Shown one piece after another: positions 36,486-45,499 of a stretch of DNA of 64,000 bases; the first letter of the stretch is position 1, and each line of letters opens with the position of its first letter. This DNA comes from Sphingomonadales bacterium (GTDB lineage Bacteria; Pseudomonadota; Alphaproteobacteria; Sphingomonadales; Sphingomonadaceae), in NCBI GenBank assembly GCA_016721875.1, contig JADKHG010000003.1, positions 62,001 through 126,000 on the forward strand. The letters are read 5' to 3'. The notes under the pieces were generated by a model. The model worked only from the letters and a program-made list of their open reading frames with translations. It had not been told where the DNA came from and made no database searches. The translations under genes and the position numbers were made by a program.

Positions 36486-37763
36486 GTGTTCAAGAAAATC
36501 CTGCTGACCACCGCCTGCCTGCTGGCATCGCCCGCTGCTCAGGCCGAAACCACGATCATCATTGCCGGAAACGTCATTCCCGACGCGGCAACTGGACCGA
36601 TCGGCAAATCGGTGCTGACGGTTACAGATGGGCGGATTGTCTCGGTACAGCCCTATGCCTCGGTCGCGGGCCAAGAATTTGTGGCCGATATGATAGTCGA
36701 CATGTCGACCAAAACCGTCGTCCCCGGCTTGATCGACTTGCATGTCCACCTGACCAGCGACCCGGGCGGTGATTATCGCGATGAAGCGGTCGAGCCAGAC
36801 GAATGGGGCATGGTTATCGGCGTGAAAAACGCCGCGCTGACTGTGAAAGCGGGTTTCACCACGGTGCGTGAGGCGGGCTCTGCACAAAACACCGGCTATG
36901 CGCTGCGGCGCGGAACGGCAGCGGGCATTATTGATGGCCCGCGCATTGTCGCCGCTGGTCCTGCGTTGTCCATCGTCGGCGGCCATGCCGATGTCAGCGG
37001 CTTTAGGCCGGAAGTTCTCCGGGCGCTTGACGGTGGCTATACCTGCACCGGTGCTGTCGAATGCGCCGAGAAGGTCCGCAAAGCATCGCGCATGGGGGCC
37101 GATATCATCAAAATCACCGCAACCGGCGGCGTGCTGTCGCAACAAGGGCGCGGGCTAGAGGCGCATTTCAGCAATGATGAATTGAAGTCTATTGCCGACA
37201 CTGCGCATTCACTGGGGCTGAAGGTGATGGCCCACGCCCATGGCGCGCGCGGGATAGAGGCGGCGTCGGCAGCCGGGATAGACACTATTGATCATGCAAC
37301 TTTTGCCGACGAAGCCGCGCTGAAAGTGATGAAGGCCAAGGGCACGGTGCTGGTGCCGACGCTGATGGCGCTGGAGGGTGTGCGCGAACGGTTGGGAAAA
37401 GGCATTTTCACCCCCACAGTCGAGGTCAAGGCAAAGCAAGCGCTCGAAGCAGCAGGGCGGCAAGTCACACGATCAAAGGCAATGGGCGTTCCGATTGCCT
37501 TTGGCACCGATGCTGGTGTGTTCGAACATGGCCGCAACGCAGGCGAGTTTGCGCTGATGGTGAAGGCGGGGATGACCAATGGCGAAGCCTTGGCGAGCGC
37601 GACCACGGTCGCCGCCAAAACACTGGGCATGGAGACCGAAATCGGCCGCATCGCACCGGGCTATTCCGCAGACCTGATTGCTGTGGATTCAAATCCCTTG
37701 ACCGACATTCGCACCCTCGAAAAAGTGCAGTGGGTCATGGTAAGAGGCCGAATCATCAAATGA
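36486..37763 (+). CDS. Secreted amidohydrolase (Xaa-Pro dipeptidase/imidazolonepropionase-like)
   Basis: This 425-residue amidohydrolase-superfamily enzyme has a signal peptide (FKKILLTTACLLASPAAQA). The metal-binding residues can be read as the HVHL pair after VVPGLIDL, the Lys in DIIKITATGGV, His in MAHAHG, His in IDHATF and Asp in FGTDAGV, which is a complete binuclear site. The C-terminal PGYSADLIAVDSNPL is a typical superfamily ending. Members act as prolidases or cyclic-amide hydrolases in the periplasm; the substrate is unknown. The start is a GTG at 36486 with GGGAG upstream. A longer frame from 36402 begins inside the terminator. It lies 14 bases before the oxygenase gene. Confidence 0.88.
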   Translation: MFKKILLTTACLLASPAAQAETTIIIAGNVIPDAATGPIGKSVLTVTDGRIVSVQPYASVAGQEFVADMIVDMSTKTVVPGLIDLHVHLTSDPGGDYRDEAVEPDEWGMVIGVKNAALTVKAGFTTVREAGSAQNTGYALRRGTAAGIIDGPRIVAAGPALSIVGGHADVSGFRPEVLRALDGGYTCTGAVECAEKVRKASRMGADIIKITATGGVLSQQGRGLEAHFSNDELKSIADTAHSLGLKVMAHAHGARGIEAASAAGIDTIDHATFADEAALKVMKAKGTVLVPTLMALEGVRERLGKGIFTPTVEVKAKQALEAAGRQVTRSKAMGVPIAFGTDAGVFEHGRNAGEFALMVKAGMTNGEALASATTVAAKTLGMETEIGRIAPGYSADLIAVDSNPLTDIRTLEKVQWVMVRGRIIK

Positions 37764-37777
37764 TGGAGTGAACGAGC

Positions 37778-38491
37778 GTGTCCGCTGAAGCCGAGGCCCC
37801 TGCGAAATTTGATCCGAACAACGATCCCGCCAAGCTGGCGCGGGTCGGCGCACATGTGACCAAGAAACTGGAGGCAAACCCCTTCATTCAGAAGGTCGAT
37901 GTGCCCGATCTGCAGCTCTATATCTATCAGGGTTTTCTGAGCGAGAAGGACTGCCAGATCCTGATCAAGAAGATCGACAAAGATGCGGTGCCCTCAACCC
38001 TGTACAAAGGCACAGAACAAGCTGGTTTCAGAACCAGCTACAGCTGCCATCTTAACCGCTGGGACCCCGATGTGTCGCGATTGGAAGCGCGGATGAGCCA
38101 GGTGCTGGGCATTGACAATGGCTATGCTGAAACGATGCAAGGTCAACGCTATGCAGTCGGGCAAGAGTTCAGGGCGCATCATGATTTCTTCCACCCCACG
38201 CAAAGCTATTGGGAACTGGAAGGGCCGCAAGGCGGACAGCGCACATGGACCGCGATGATTTTCCTCGATGAACCTGCCGACGGCGGCACCACCGAATTTC
38301 CGCATGTGCAAATCGGCGTTCGCCCACAGGCGGGCACGATGGCAATCTGGAACAATATGAAACCCGACGGCACGTTGAACTATAAATCACTGCACACCGG
38401 CACCCCGGTCAAAGCCGGGATCAAGCATATCATCACCAAATGGTACCGGCAGAATAATTGGCTGGAATTGAACACGGTACCGCCAGCCTAG
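37778..38491 (+). CDS. Prolyl 4-hydroxylase-like 2-oxoglutarate/Fe(II) oxygenase
   Basis: This 237-residue dioxygenase resembles the catalytic domain of prolyl 4-hydroxylase alpha subunits. The Fe(II) triad is seen in the HxD of FRAHHDFF and the distal His of KSLHTGTPV, and the 2-oxoglutarate-binding Lys in GIKHIITKWY. Also present are FRTSYSCHL and MIFLDEPADGGTTEFP, typical of the fold. No signal peptide. Start GTG at 37778, 11 bases after a GGAG. Its stop codon TAG (38489-38491) is built from the TA target site and the first G of a MITE, so the original C-terminus may have been altered by that insertion. Confidence 0.9.
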   Translation: MSAEAEAPAKFDPNNDPAKLARVGAHVTKKLEANPFIQKVDVPDLQLYIYQGFLSEKDCQILIKKIDKDAVPSTLYKGTEQAGFRTSYSCHLNRWDPDVSRLEARMSQVLGIDNGYAETMQGQRYAVGQEFRAHHDFFHPTQSYWELEGPQGGQRTWTAMIFLDEPADGGTTEFPHVQIGVRPQAGTMAIWNNMKPDGTLNYKSLHTGTPVKAGIKHIITKWYRQNNWLELNTVPPA

Positions 38492-38752
38492 GGTCAGGAC
38501 CTGTTAAATGCGCCTTCGAGGTTTGAGGCAATTTCGTTCAGTGCGAGGCGGCAAGGCGCGGGAATATGTCGATATTTCAAGGCTTGCCAACGACGCAATG
38601 GACGAAATTGGTCAAATCCTTCGGACGCCAAAATGGCCTTGATCTCGAAACAAAATACCCTTGCCGGTAGAATGACTATCGGCGGCGGGCATTTTGCTCC
38701 GATATCTTTGCCATTTTGACGCCTCGAACGCGCATTTAACAGGTCCTGACCC
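38491..38752. mobile_element. MITE-like element, copy 2 (intact terminal inverted repeats)
   Basis: A 262-bp non-coding element flanked by TA (38489-38490 and 38753-38754). The terminal inverted repeats run about 30 bases with a single mismatch, beginning GGGTCAGGACCTGTTAAATG at the left and ending with its complement at the right. The interior matches copy 1 at 30716-30975. Just beyond the right TA another partial end (GGGTCAGGACCTGTT, 38755-38769) faces outward. No transposase is encoded. Confidence 0.88.
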
Positions 38753-38887
38753 TAGGGTCAGGACCTGTTGTGCGGTTCGCGGAGCGGATTAGGCTGTCTG
38801 TCGAATGGTTTTTGAAGCTTTATATTGAAACGGCCACTGCCCAAACTTTACGGTCCGGCTGCAGGTCGGTTGATTGGAGATTCCCGA

Positions 38888-40707
38888 ATGAAAGCGTTTT
38901 GAAAATTTCGATCTGCGGCTCGGCATTGATCGCGGCATTTTCAGCGACTGCACCTGCCTTCGCTGCAGATGCTGTGCAAAAAGAAGCCGCGCAGCTGACC
39001 GAAAGTGAAAAGCTGACGGCCTTGTTTGCCGAAGATGACGAAGCCAATCTGAAGCGCAATCCGTTAAACGCTCTGTTTCGCGGCGACCTGCGCTATGCAG
39101 ACCGCTTCGGCGATTTTACCAGCGATGCCTATTACAACGCCGAACGCAAGGCAGCACAGGACAATGTCCGCAAGCTGAAAGCGATCAAGCGCGACAAATT
39201 AAACGCCACTGACAAGATCGCCTATGATGTTTTCTTGCGCAACCAGCAGGACGCACTGAAGGGCTTGTCCAAACCCTATCTCGACCTGACCGTGGTGCGC
39301 CCGATCAACCATTTCTTTGGGGTCCACACTTTCTACCCCAATTTCGCCAGCGGCCAGGGCGCGGCTCCGTTCAAAACGCTGGTTGATTATGAAAACAATC
39401 TGAAACGCCACAAGGAGTTTGTCACCAATCTGGACGGTGCCATCGGGCGCTTTCGTCAGGGCATGAAATCGGGCGTGGTTGAAACCAAGATGACGATCCG
39501 CAATGTCATCGACCAGCTCGACACCCAACTCGCACAGAAACCCGAAGAGTCACCCTATTTCGGCCCGGTGAAGCAATTCCCCGAAGGTATTTCGGATGCC
39601 GACAAGGCGCGGCTGACCACCGAATATCGCGACGCTATCGAGAAAGGCATTTTTCCGGCCTACACCCGGCTTCGTGATTTCCTGAAAAATGACTATCTGC
39701 CCAAAGCGCGCGATGGCGCTGGCCTGATGCACATGAAGGGCGGCAAGAAGCTTTACGATTATCAGATCGAGTCGACCACGACGCTGCCGATGAAGGCCGA
39801 TGAAATCCACAAATTGGGACTCGGCGAAGTTACGCGGATCAAAGAAGGCATGGAAGCAATCCGCAAGGAAGTCGGGTTCCAGGGCACATTGCCCGAATTT
39901 TTCGAGCATTTGCGTACCGATCCCAAATTCAAGCCGACCAGCCGTGAAGGCCTGACGCAGGGCTATTATGACATTGGCAAGAAAGTCGATGCCGCGATCT
40001 TCAGCCAGTTCAAATATCTACCCAAGGCGCCGCTCGAAATCCGGCCCTATGAGGAATTTCGCGAGAAATATGAAGCGGGCGGCAGCTATCAGAGCGGCAC
40101 CCCCGATGGTTCGCGCCCCGGTATTTTCTATTTCAACGCCTATGACCTGCCCAGCCGCACCATACCGGGCATGACAACGCTGTATTTGCACGAAGGTGCG
40201 CCCGGGCACCATTTCCAGATTAGCATAGCGCAGGAAAATGAGAAACTGCCGGCCTTCATCCGCTTTGGCGGCAACACCGCCTATGTAGAGGGTTGGGCGC
40301 TTTATGCCGAGACGCTTGGCTATGATATGCGTCTGTTGGATGATCCCTATCAACGGTTTGGCACGCTGTCGGACGAAATGCTGAGAGCGATGCGGCTGGT
40401 GGTCGATACCGGCATCCACAGCAAAGGCTGGACCCGCGAGCAGGCGATTGATTACATGCTAGCCAACAGCGACATGGGCAAGACCGACGCCACCGCAGAG
40501 GTTGAGCGTTACATCGCCATTCCGTCACAAGCCTTGGCCTATAAAATCGGGGCGTTGACAATTCAGCGGCTGAAGGCGAAAGCCAAAACCGCGCTTGGTG
40601 ACAAATTCGATGTGCGCGAATTCCACAACCAGATATTGAACACTGGGGCACTACCCTTGACAGTATTGGAAAAGAAGATCGACGACTGGATTGCCTCCCA
40701 GAAATAG
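38888..40707 (+). CDS. DUF885 family peptidase-like protein, exported (probable frameshift near start)
   Basis: A protein of about 606 residues, DUF885, predicted zinc-dependent carboxypeptidase-like. The motif LYLHEGAPGHHFQ carries the HExxxHH-type metal site, and GWALYAETLGYDM follows it. A signal peptide is seen (SICGSALIAAFSATAPAFA-AD). The ATG at 38888 with GGAGA 7 bases before it is an ideal start, but the frame needs one more T in the TTTT at 38897-38900 to read MKAFLKIS. In the sequence as given, translation could only begin at a TTG within the signal peptide or far upstream at 38770 within the MITE end. I take the missing T as an error. Confidence 0.82.
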
Positions 40708-40769
40708 GCGTTCAGCGAAAGTTCAAATGCATAAGGCCAGTTCAGTCTCAGCTTGGAGGAACTGGTCTT

Positions 40770-41273
40770 ATGCGTATTACCCTTATAACATTGGCTTTTG
40801 CACTCGCTTCACCCGCGCTGGCGCAAAGCAGTGGCAGTCCACTGATTGACTATCAGGGTTTCAGCGACCTGACTGCCGAAGTGCGCCCTTATCGCGCCAA
40901 TCGGCTGGTCAGTCTGGCCGAGTTCCAGAAACGCGCGGCCAAAGGCGAAACCTTGCTGCTCGACGCACGATCGGCGCAGGCATTCAAGGAAGGCCATCTG
41001 GAGGGAGCAGTCAACCTGCCGCTGCCCGACTTTACCGCAGAGGCGCTCGCCGACATCATCGGCAAAAACGCCAACCGTGAAATTCTGATTTATTGCAATA
41101 ACAATTTTATCAATAATCGCCGTCCGGTGGTGACCAAGGCCTTGCCGCTTGCGCTTAACATCCAGACTTTCATCAACCTCTATGGCTATGGTTATAAAAA
41201 TGTCTGGGAGCTGGGTGACGCTGTTGACATGGATGATCCCAAAGTCCGCTGGATAAGCTCGACGAACAGTTAA
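40770..41273 (+). CDS. Exported rhodanese-domain protein
   Basis: This 167-residue periplasmic protein has a cleavable signal peptide (MRITLITLAFALASPALA-QS). The rhodanese fold is shown by LLLDARSAQAFKEGHLEGAVNLPL and the active-site loop EILIYCNNNF with C109. After it, NNRRPVVTKALPLAL and LYGYGYKNVWELGD complete the domain. It may transfer sulfane sulfur or act as a sulfur-binding protein; the partner is unknown. Start ATG at 40770 follows TTGGAGGAAC. It is 62 bases after the DUF885 gene. Confidence 0.87.
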   Translation: MRITLITLAFALASPALAQSSGSPLIDYQGFSDLTAEVRPYRANRLVSLAEFQKRAAKGETLLLDARSAQAFKEGHLEGAVNLPLPDFTAEALADIIGKNANREILIYCNNNFINNRRPVVTKALPLALNIQTFINLYGYGYKNVWELGDAVDMDDPKVRWISSTNS

Positions 41274-41397
41274 AACCGCTTAGCACCTGATCCTGATGTA
41301 AAATTGCACGACGTCAAGACACGATTTCAATTGCGATAGTAAATACGCTTTGCCACAATCCAACAGGGCAAGTTTTATTGTTGCGAGGGGGGCAATC

Positions 41398-42927
41398 GTG
41401 GTTCGTTTTTTGCTTTTGGTACTGCTGCTGTTTCCAACCATTGCCAAAGCGGAATGGCATGAAGCCAATAGTGAAAATTTTCGCGTCATTGCGGAACAGG
41501 GCGAAAAAGATGTTCGGGAATTTACCGAACGGCTTGAACGCTATCACAGCGCAATGGTTTTCATCCTTGGTCGCAAAACAACGACACCGCCCAGCCCATC
41601 CAATCGCGTTACCATCTATGTCGTGCGATCCGCCGGACAGGTGCAAAAACTAGCGGGCAACAAAAGCGGGTTTCTGCGGGGATTTTATCAGGCCCGCGCC
41701 GGTGGCTCTGTCGCCTTCATCTCTCGCGTCGATGGGCAGGGAAGCCTGATCAGTCAGAGCGAGCAAGTGCTGTTCCACGAATATGCACATCATATCATGC
41801 ACGGCGCGACAGCATGGGCATCGCCTCGCTGGTTGAGCGAGGGGTTTGCAGAGTTTTTCTCGACCGCGCGCTTGGAAAAGGAAGGCGGCGTGGGGCTGGG
41901 GCTTCCGGCCCACCACCGCGCGGGCGAACTGGCCTATGCCCGCAATGTTTCGATAGAGGCGCTGCTCGATTCCGCGACCTATAAAAAGGACAAATCGAAC
42001 AGCTATGACGAATTTTACGGGCGGAGCTGGCTGCTCTATCACTATCTGCAATTGTCCGGGAATCGGAAGGGTCAATTGGTCGATTATCAAGTCGCGCTTG
42101 CCAATGGGGCCAGCGAAATGGAAGCGGCAACCCGCGTTTTCGGTGACCTGAAACAGCTGGACAAGGAGTTGAACAATTATCTGCGCAAAACGCGGATGAC
42201 CTTTCTTTCCATACCAGGCAAAGAGCTGCTCATCGGCCCTATCACCGTCCGCGCGATGCGCCCCGGAGAAGCAGCGATCATGCCGGTGGTGCTGGAATCA
42301 AAGCGCGGGGTAAATGCAGAGACAGCGCCTCCGGTGTTGGCCAGGGCCGAGGCGGTCCATGCCAAATTCCCCAATGACGCGGCTGTGCTTGCAGCCCTTG
42401 CCGAAGCCCAGCACGATGCCGGCAATCATGCCGCTGCTGTCGCGAGCGCAGACAAGGCAATTGTGCTCGATCCCGCAAACGTCAACGCGCATGTGCAGAA
42501 AATTTATGCCCTGTGGCAAATTGCCGACAAAGCCGAAAATGCCGATACAGATTGGAAACGGCTGAAACGCGCAATCACCGCGCTCAACAAGATCGAACCC
42601 GATCATCCCATTCCCCTGATCTATTTTTATCGCAGTCTGCAGGGGGAGGGCAAAGACATCACCGATCTTGCGGCGCACGGCCTGGAACGCGCGCTGGAAC
42701 TCGCCCCTTATGATCAGGCGGTGCGGTGGCAGGTGGTGCAGCAATTGATGAATGAAAAGAAATGGGGTCTCGCGCACCGGATGCTGATGCCGTTGGCCAA
42801 CGACCCGCACAATCGCAGCGAGGATAATCCCGCCGCTGTCTTGTTGGCCGAGATTGCCAAAAATATCGAAGCGCAGCAGCCGAAAAAAGCCGAAACCCGG
42901 ACAGAGACCGAAAAAGCCGCGACGTAA
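41398..42927 (+). CDS. Exported zinc metalloprotease-like protein with TPR-type C-terminus
   Basis: A 509-residue protein. After a short signal peptide (VVRFLLLVLLLFPTIAKA-EW) comes an M1/gluzincin-like region of DUF1570 type: FHEYAHHIMHG with H127, E128 and H131, and the third ligand Glu in WLSEGFAEFFS. The C-terminal half has helical repeats (AVLAALAEAQHDAGNHAAAVASADKAIVLDPANVNAHV), TPR-like. It should act in the periplasm; substrates are unknown. The start is GTG at 41398 behind GAGGGGGGC; the longer frame from 41350 puts 16 residues before the signal sequence. Confidence 0.82.
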   Translation: MVRFLLLVLLLFPTIAKAEWHEANSENFRVIAEQGEKDVREFTERLERYHSAMVFILGRKTTTPPSPSNRVTIYVVRSAGQVQKLAGNKSGFLRGFYQARAGGSVAFISRVDGQGSLISQSEQVLFHEYAHHIMHGATAWASPRWLSEGFAEFFSTARLEKEGGVGLGLPAHHRAGELAYARNVSIEALLDSATYKKDKSNSYDEFYGRSWLLYHYLQLSGNRKGQLVDYQVALANGASEMEAATRVFGDLKQLDKELNNYLRKTRMTFLSIPGKELLIGPITVRAMRPGEAAIMPVVLESKRGVNAETAPPVLARAEAVHAKFPNDAAVLAALAEAQHDAGNHAAAVASADKAIVLDPANVNAHVQKIYALWQIADKAENADTDWKRLKRAITALNKIEPDHPIPLIYFYRSLQGEGKDITDLAAHGLERALELAPYDQAVRWQVVQQLMNEKKWGLAHRMLMPLANDPHNRSEDNPAAVLLAEIAKNIEAQQPKKAETRTETEKAAT

Positions 42928-42967
42928 CGGATTTTGAACCGCGCGGGATCGGGTGTATGTTCCAGCT

Positions 42968-44017
42968 ATGCCCGCTGTAAAAGCCGCCAACCCCAAGACG
43001 ATCTTTGCCCCAGAAGACTGGGCAGCGATCACGCATGTTTCGGGTTGGAAGGGCATTGCGCAAATCATCCATGCCTGGACTGTGGTCGCGCTGGCGGCCT
43101 TTGGTGCGGCATGGGCGTGGGAGTATCACTCGCTGGCGGGATTGGTGGCGACCCCTGTCGCGCTGGCGCTGCTTGGCGGGCGGCAATTGGGGTTGGCGAT
43201 CCTGATGCACGACGGCGCGCATGGTTTGCTCCACCCCAATCGCAAACTCAACAACTGGCTGGGCGAGTGGCCGTCTGGCGCGGCGGTCGGCAGCGATCTG
43301 AAAAGCTACCGCGCCTATCATCTGACCCACCACCGCTTTACCCAACAGCCCGAAGACCCCGACCTGTCGCTGTCCAAACCCTTCCCCACCAGCCGCGCGA
43401 GTCTATGGCGCAAGGTGGTGCGTGACCTGACCGGGCAGACTTTTTTCAAGCAACGCGTTGCCCAGTTCGGCTTTGCACTGAAAGGCGTGAAGGCCATGTT
43501 GCGCGGAACGGGCGACGCCGAAGCGAAACGCAGCACGGTGGCTGGCACTCCGTTCAACAAGCAAAGCGAAGATGGCGTATCCGCCCCGCCCGATACCGCA
43601 GGCGTTGCCGTGGCAAAAACTGTCGGGCGGTTCCTGCTGGTACAAGCAGTATTGCTCGCACTGTCACTCTTGATCTGGGGATGGCTGCCCTATGCGCTCT
43701 ACCTGCTGGCACTGGCGACGACATTCCAGCTGTTCCTGCGCATCCGCAATATCGCCGAACATGCCTGCACCACCACCGGCAGCGATGACCCATTCACCCA
43801 TGCCCGCACCACTTATGCAGGGCTGTGGGAGCGCGCGACGGTTGCGCCTTATTGGGTCAATTATCACAGCGAGCACCATCTGTTCATGGGCGTTCCATGC
43901 TACAGCCTGCCCCTTGCCCATGCACTATTGGGTCAAGGCGGCTATCATGGCCGGATGACGATAGCGCCGGATTATCGGGCGGTGTTGCGGCTGGTTACAG
44001 CCAGCCCGACCGTTTAA
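42968..44017 (+). CDS. Membrane fatty acid desaturase
   Basis: A 349-residue diiron membrane desaturase/hydroxylase-family protein. All three histidine boxes are present: HDGAHG, HLTHH and HSEHHLF. Two pairs of hydrophobic helices surround them (AQIIHAWTVVALAAFGAAWAW; RFLLVQAVLLALSLLIWGW). The regiospecificity or substrate cannot be told; sphingomonads use relatives on acyl lipids and carotenoids. ATG at 42968 is chosen over a GTG 15 bases upstream. Its 3' end overlaps the convergent corA gene by 23 bases, an unusual tail-to-tail overlap. Confidence 0.9.
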   Translation: MPAVKAANPKTIFAPEDWAAITHVSGWKGIAQIIHAWTVVALAAFGAAWAWEYHSLAGLVATPVALALLGGRQLGLAILMHDGAHGLLHPNRKLNNWLGEWPSGAAVGSDLKSYRAYHLTHHRFTQQPEDPDLSLSKPFPTSRASLWRKVVRDLTGQTFFKQRVAQFGFALKGVKAMLRGTGDAEAKRSTVAGTPFNKQSEDGVSAPPDTAGVAVAKTVGRFLLVQAVLLALSLLIWGWLPYALYLLALATTFQLFLRIRNIAEHACTTTGSDDPFTHARTTYAGLWERATVAPYWVNYHSEHHLFMGVPCYSLPLAHALLGQGGYHGRMTIAPDYRAVLRLVTASPTV

Positions 44018-44975
44018 AACGCACATAGAGCGTGACGCAAACCAGCAGGATCACGCCCCAAACGGCGACATAGCCATAGCGCCATTCCAGTTCGGGCATG
44101 AAGCGGAAGTTCATCCCGTAAATCCCGGCAATCGCCGTTGGCACCGCAAGGATAGCCGCCCATGCCGCCAACTGCCGGGTGATGACGCCCTGTCTTTGCT
44201 GTTCCAACAAGCCGCTGGTTTCGATCACGCTGGTTAGCGTATCGCGCAGTCCGGCGACCCGATAATTCACTCTGCGAACATGGTCGGCGAGGTCGCGGAG
44301 ATAGGGATCAATCTCGCTATCGAGCTGGGGCAGATCGATATTGACGAAGCGGTTGGCGAGGTCCTCCATCGGCCCCAAAATCCGGGTCAAGCGGAACAGG
44401 TCACGGCGGAGCGTAAACAACCGCGCGGTTTGTTCGCGATTGAGAAAGCTTTCCAAGGCCTGATCCTCCATCACCAAAACCTGTTCTTCAACCAAATCGA
44501 TTACCTCGAAATAGCCATCAACGATAAAATCGAGAATGGCGTGGAGAACATAGTCAGGCCCGTGCTTCAGTAGCCAGGGCGTGGCTTCCAGCTGCTGCCG
44601 GATCGGTGCATGGCTTCGCATCGACCCATGGCGCACGGTGATGATGAATTGGCGACCCAGAAATATTGCAGTGTTGCCATAGGCAATACGCGTCCCGCCA
44701 TTGCCGTCCTCCAGATGCACTGTCCGAGCGACTACAAACAATGTGTCACCGTAATTCTCCATCTTGGGCAAGTGCCGCGGATCGAGCGCATCTTCTACGG
44801 CCAATTCGTGGAGCCCGAAATGTTGTTGAACGGTCTTGATCGTGGCGGCATCGGGATCATGCAAACCGATCCAGATAAAATCCTCTTTCTTTTCAAGAGT
44901 CGGGATTGGTTTGGAAAGATCGACCTCGCTCAGCAAGCGTCCTTCACGATAAACACGTGCTGCGATAACTGTCAT
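43995..44975 (-). CDS. corA: CorA-type magnesium/cobalt transporter
   Basis: A 326-residue pentameric inner-membrane channel for Mg2+ (and Co2+). The large N-terminal cytoplasmic domain is alpha/beta. Two C-terminal helices carry the signature GIYGMNF before the final helix (VILLVCVTLYV) and end in a basic tail (RFKRSGWL). Length and motif are normal. The start overlaps the DUF1003 gene by four bases and the gene is third in a lysS-DUF1003-corA operon. DUF1003 next to CorA supports a shared role at the membrane. Confidence 0.95.
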   Translation of the reverse strand: MTVIAARVYREGRLLSEVDLSKPIPTLEKKEDFIWIGLHDPDAATIKTVQQHFGLHELAVEDALDPRHLPKMENYGDTLFVVARTVHLEDGNGGTRIAYGNTAIFLGRQFIITVRHGSMRSHAPIRQQLEATPWLLKHGPDYVLHAILDFIVDGYFEVIDLVEEQVLVMEDQALESFLNREQTARLFTLRRDLFRLTRILGPMEDLANRFVNIDLPQLDSEIDPYLRDLADHVRRVNYRVAGLRDTLTSVIETSGLLEQQRQGVITRQLAAWAAILAVPTAIAGIYGMNFRFMPELEWRYGYVAVWGVILLVCVTLYVRFKRSGWL

Positions 44976-45499
44976 TTTTGACCTTTGGCAGTTTGCGTCG
45001 AAGCGATCATATCGACTTTCTCGATCAACAGATTGACCTTCTCATGCAGCCGCAGGATTTCCAGCTCGGCGCGCAGATTGACTTCATAATCGTGCGATGC
45101 CGCGGCGCGATCCTTGTCTGCTTGCCGGTTCTGGCTCATCATGATGATCGGCGCCTGTATGGCGGCCAATGTCGACAGCATCAAATTGAGGAAGATGAAA
45201 GGATAGGGGTCAAAGGCTTTGCCCATCGGCCCCAAAATATTCGAATTCAGGATCATCCAGCCGAACAGCACAACGCCGAAGGAAATGATGAATCCCCAGC
45301 TGCCACCCACCGATGCGACATGGTCGGACAAGCGTTCGCCAAAGGTCGCATCCTCTTCATGGACGACCCCCATGTCCTGACTGATCGTTTCGCGTTTGTG
45401 GATGCGTTGCAGCACCCGCCGTTCAGCGGGAGACAAGGCATCGCTGGTCTTGCCAAGCAGCTCGAGCGCAAGGTCATCGACCGTGCGCTGCGCGGTCAT
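44972..45499 (-). CDS. DUF1003 membrane protein
   Basis: A 175-residue protein with two transmembrane helices (WGFIISFGVVLFGWMILN and YPFIFLNLMLSTLAAIQAPIIMMSQNRQ), the DUF1003 signature, followed by a cytoplasmic coiled-coil (ASHDYEVNLRAELEILRLHEKVNLLIEKVD). Function unknown; the family is often found near cation transporters. It overlaps both neighbours by four bases, so the operon lysS-DUF1003-corA is translationally coupled. Confidence 0.88.
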   Translation of the reverse strand: MTAQRTVDDLALELLGKTSDALSPAERRVLQRIHKRETISQDMGVVHEEDATFGERLSDHVASVGGSWGFIISFGVVLFGWMILNSNILGPMGKAFDPYPFIFLNLMLSTLAAIQAPIIMMSQNRQADKDRAAASHDYEVNLRAELEILRLHEKVNLLIEKVDMIASTQTAKGQK

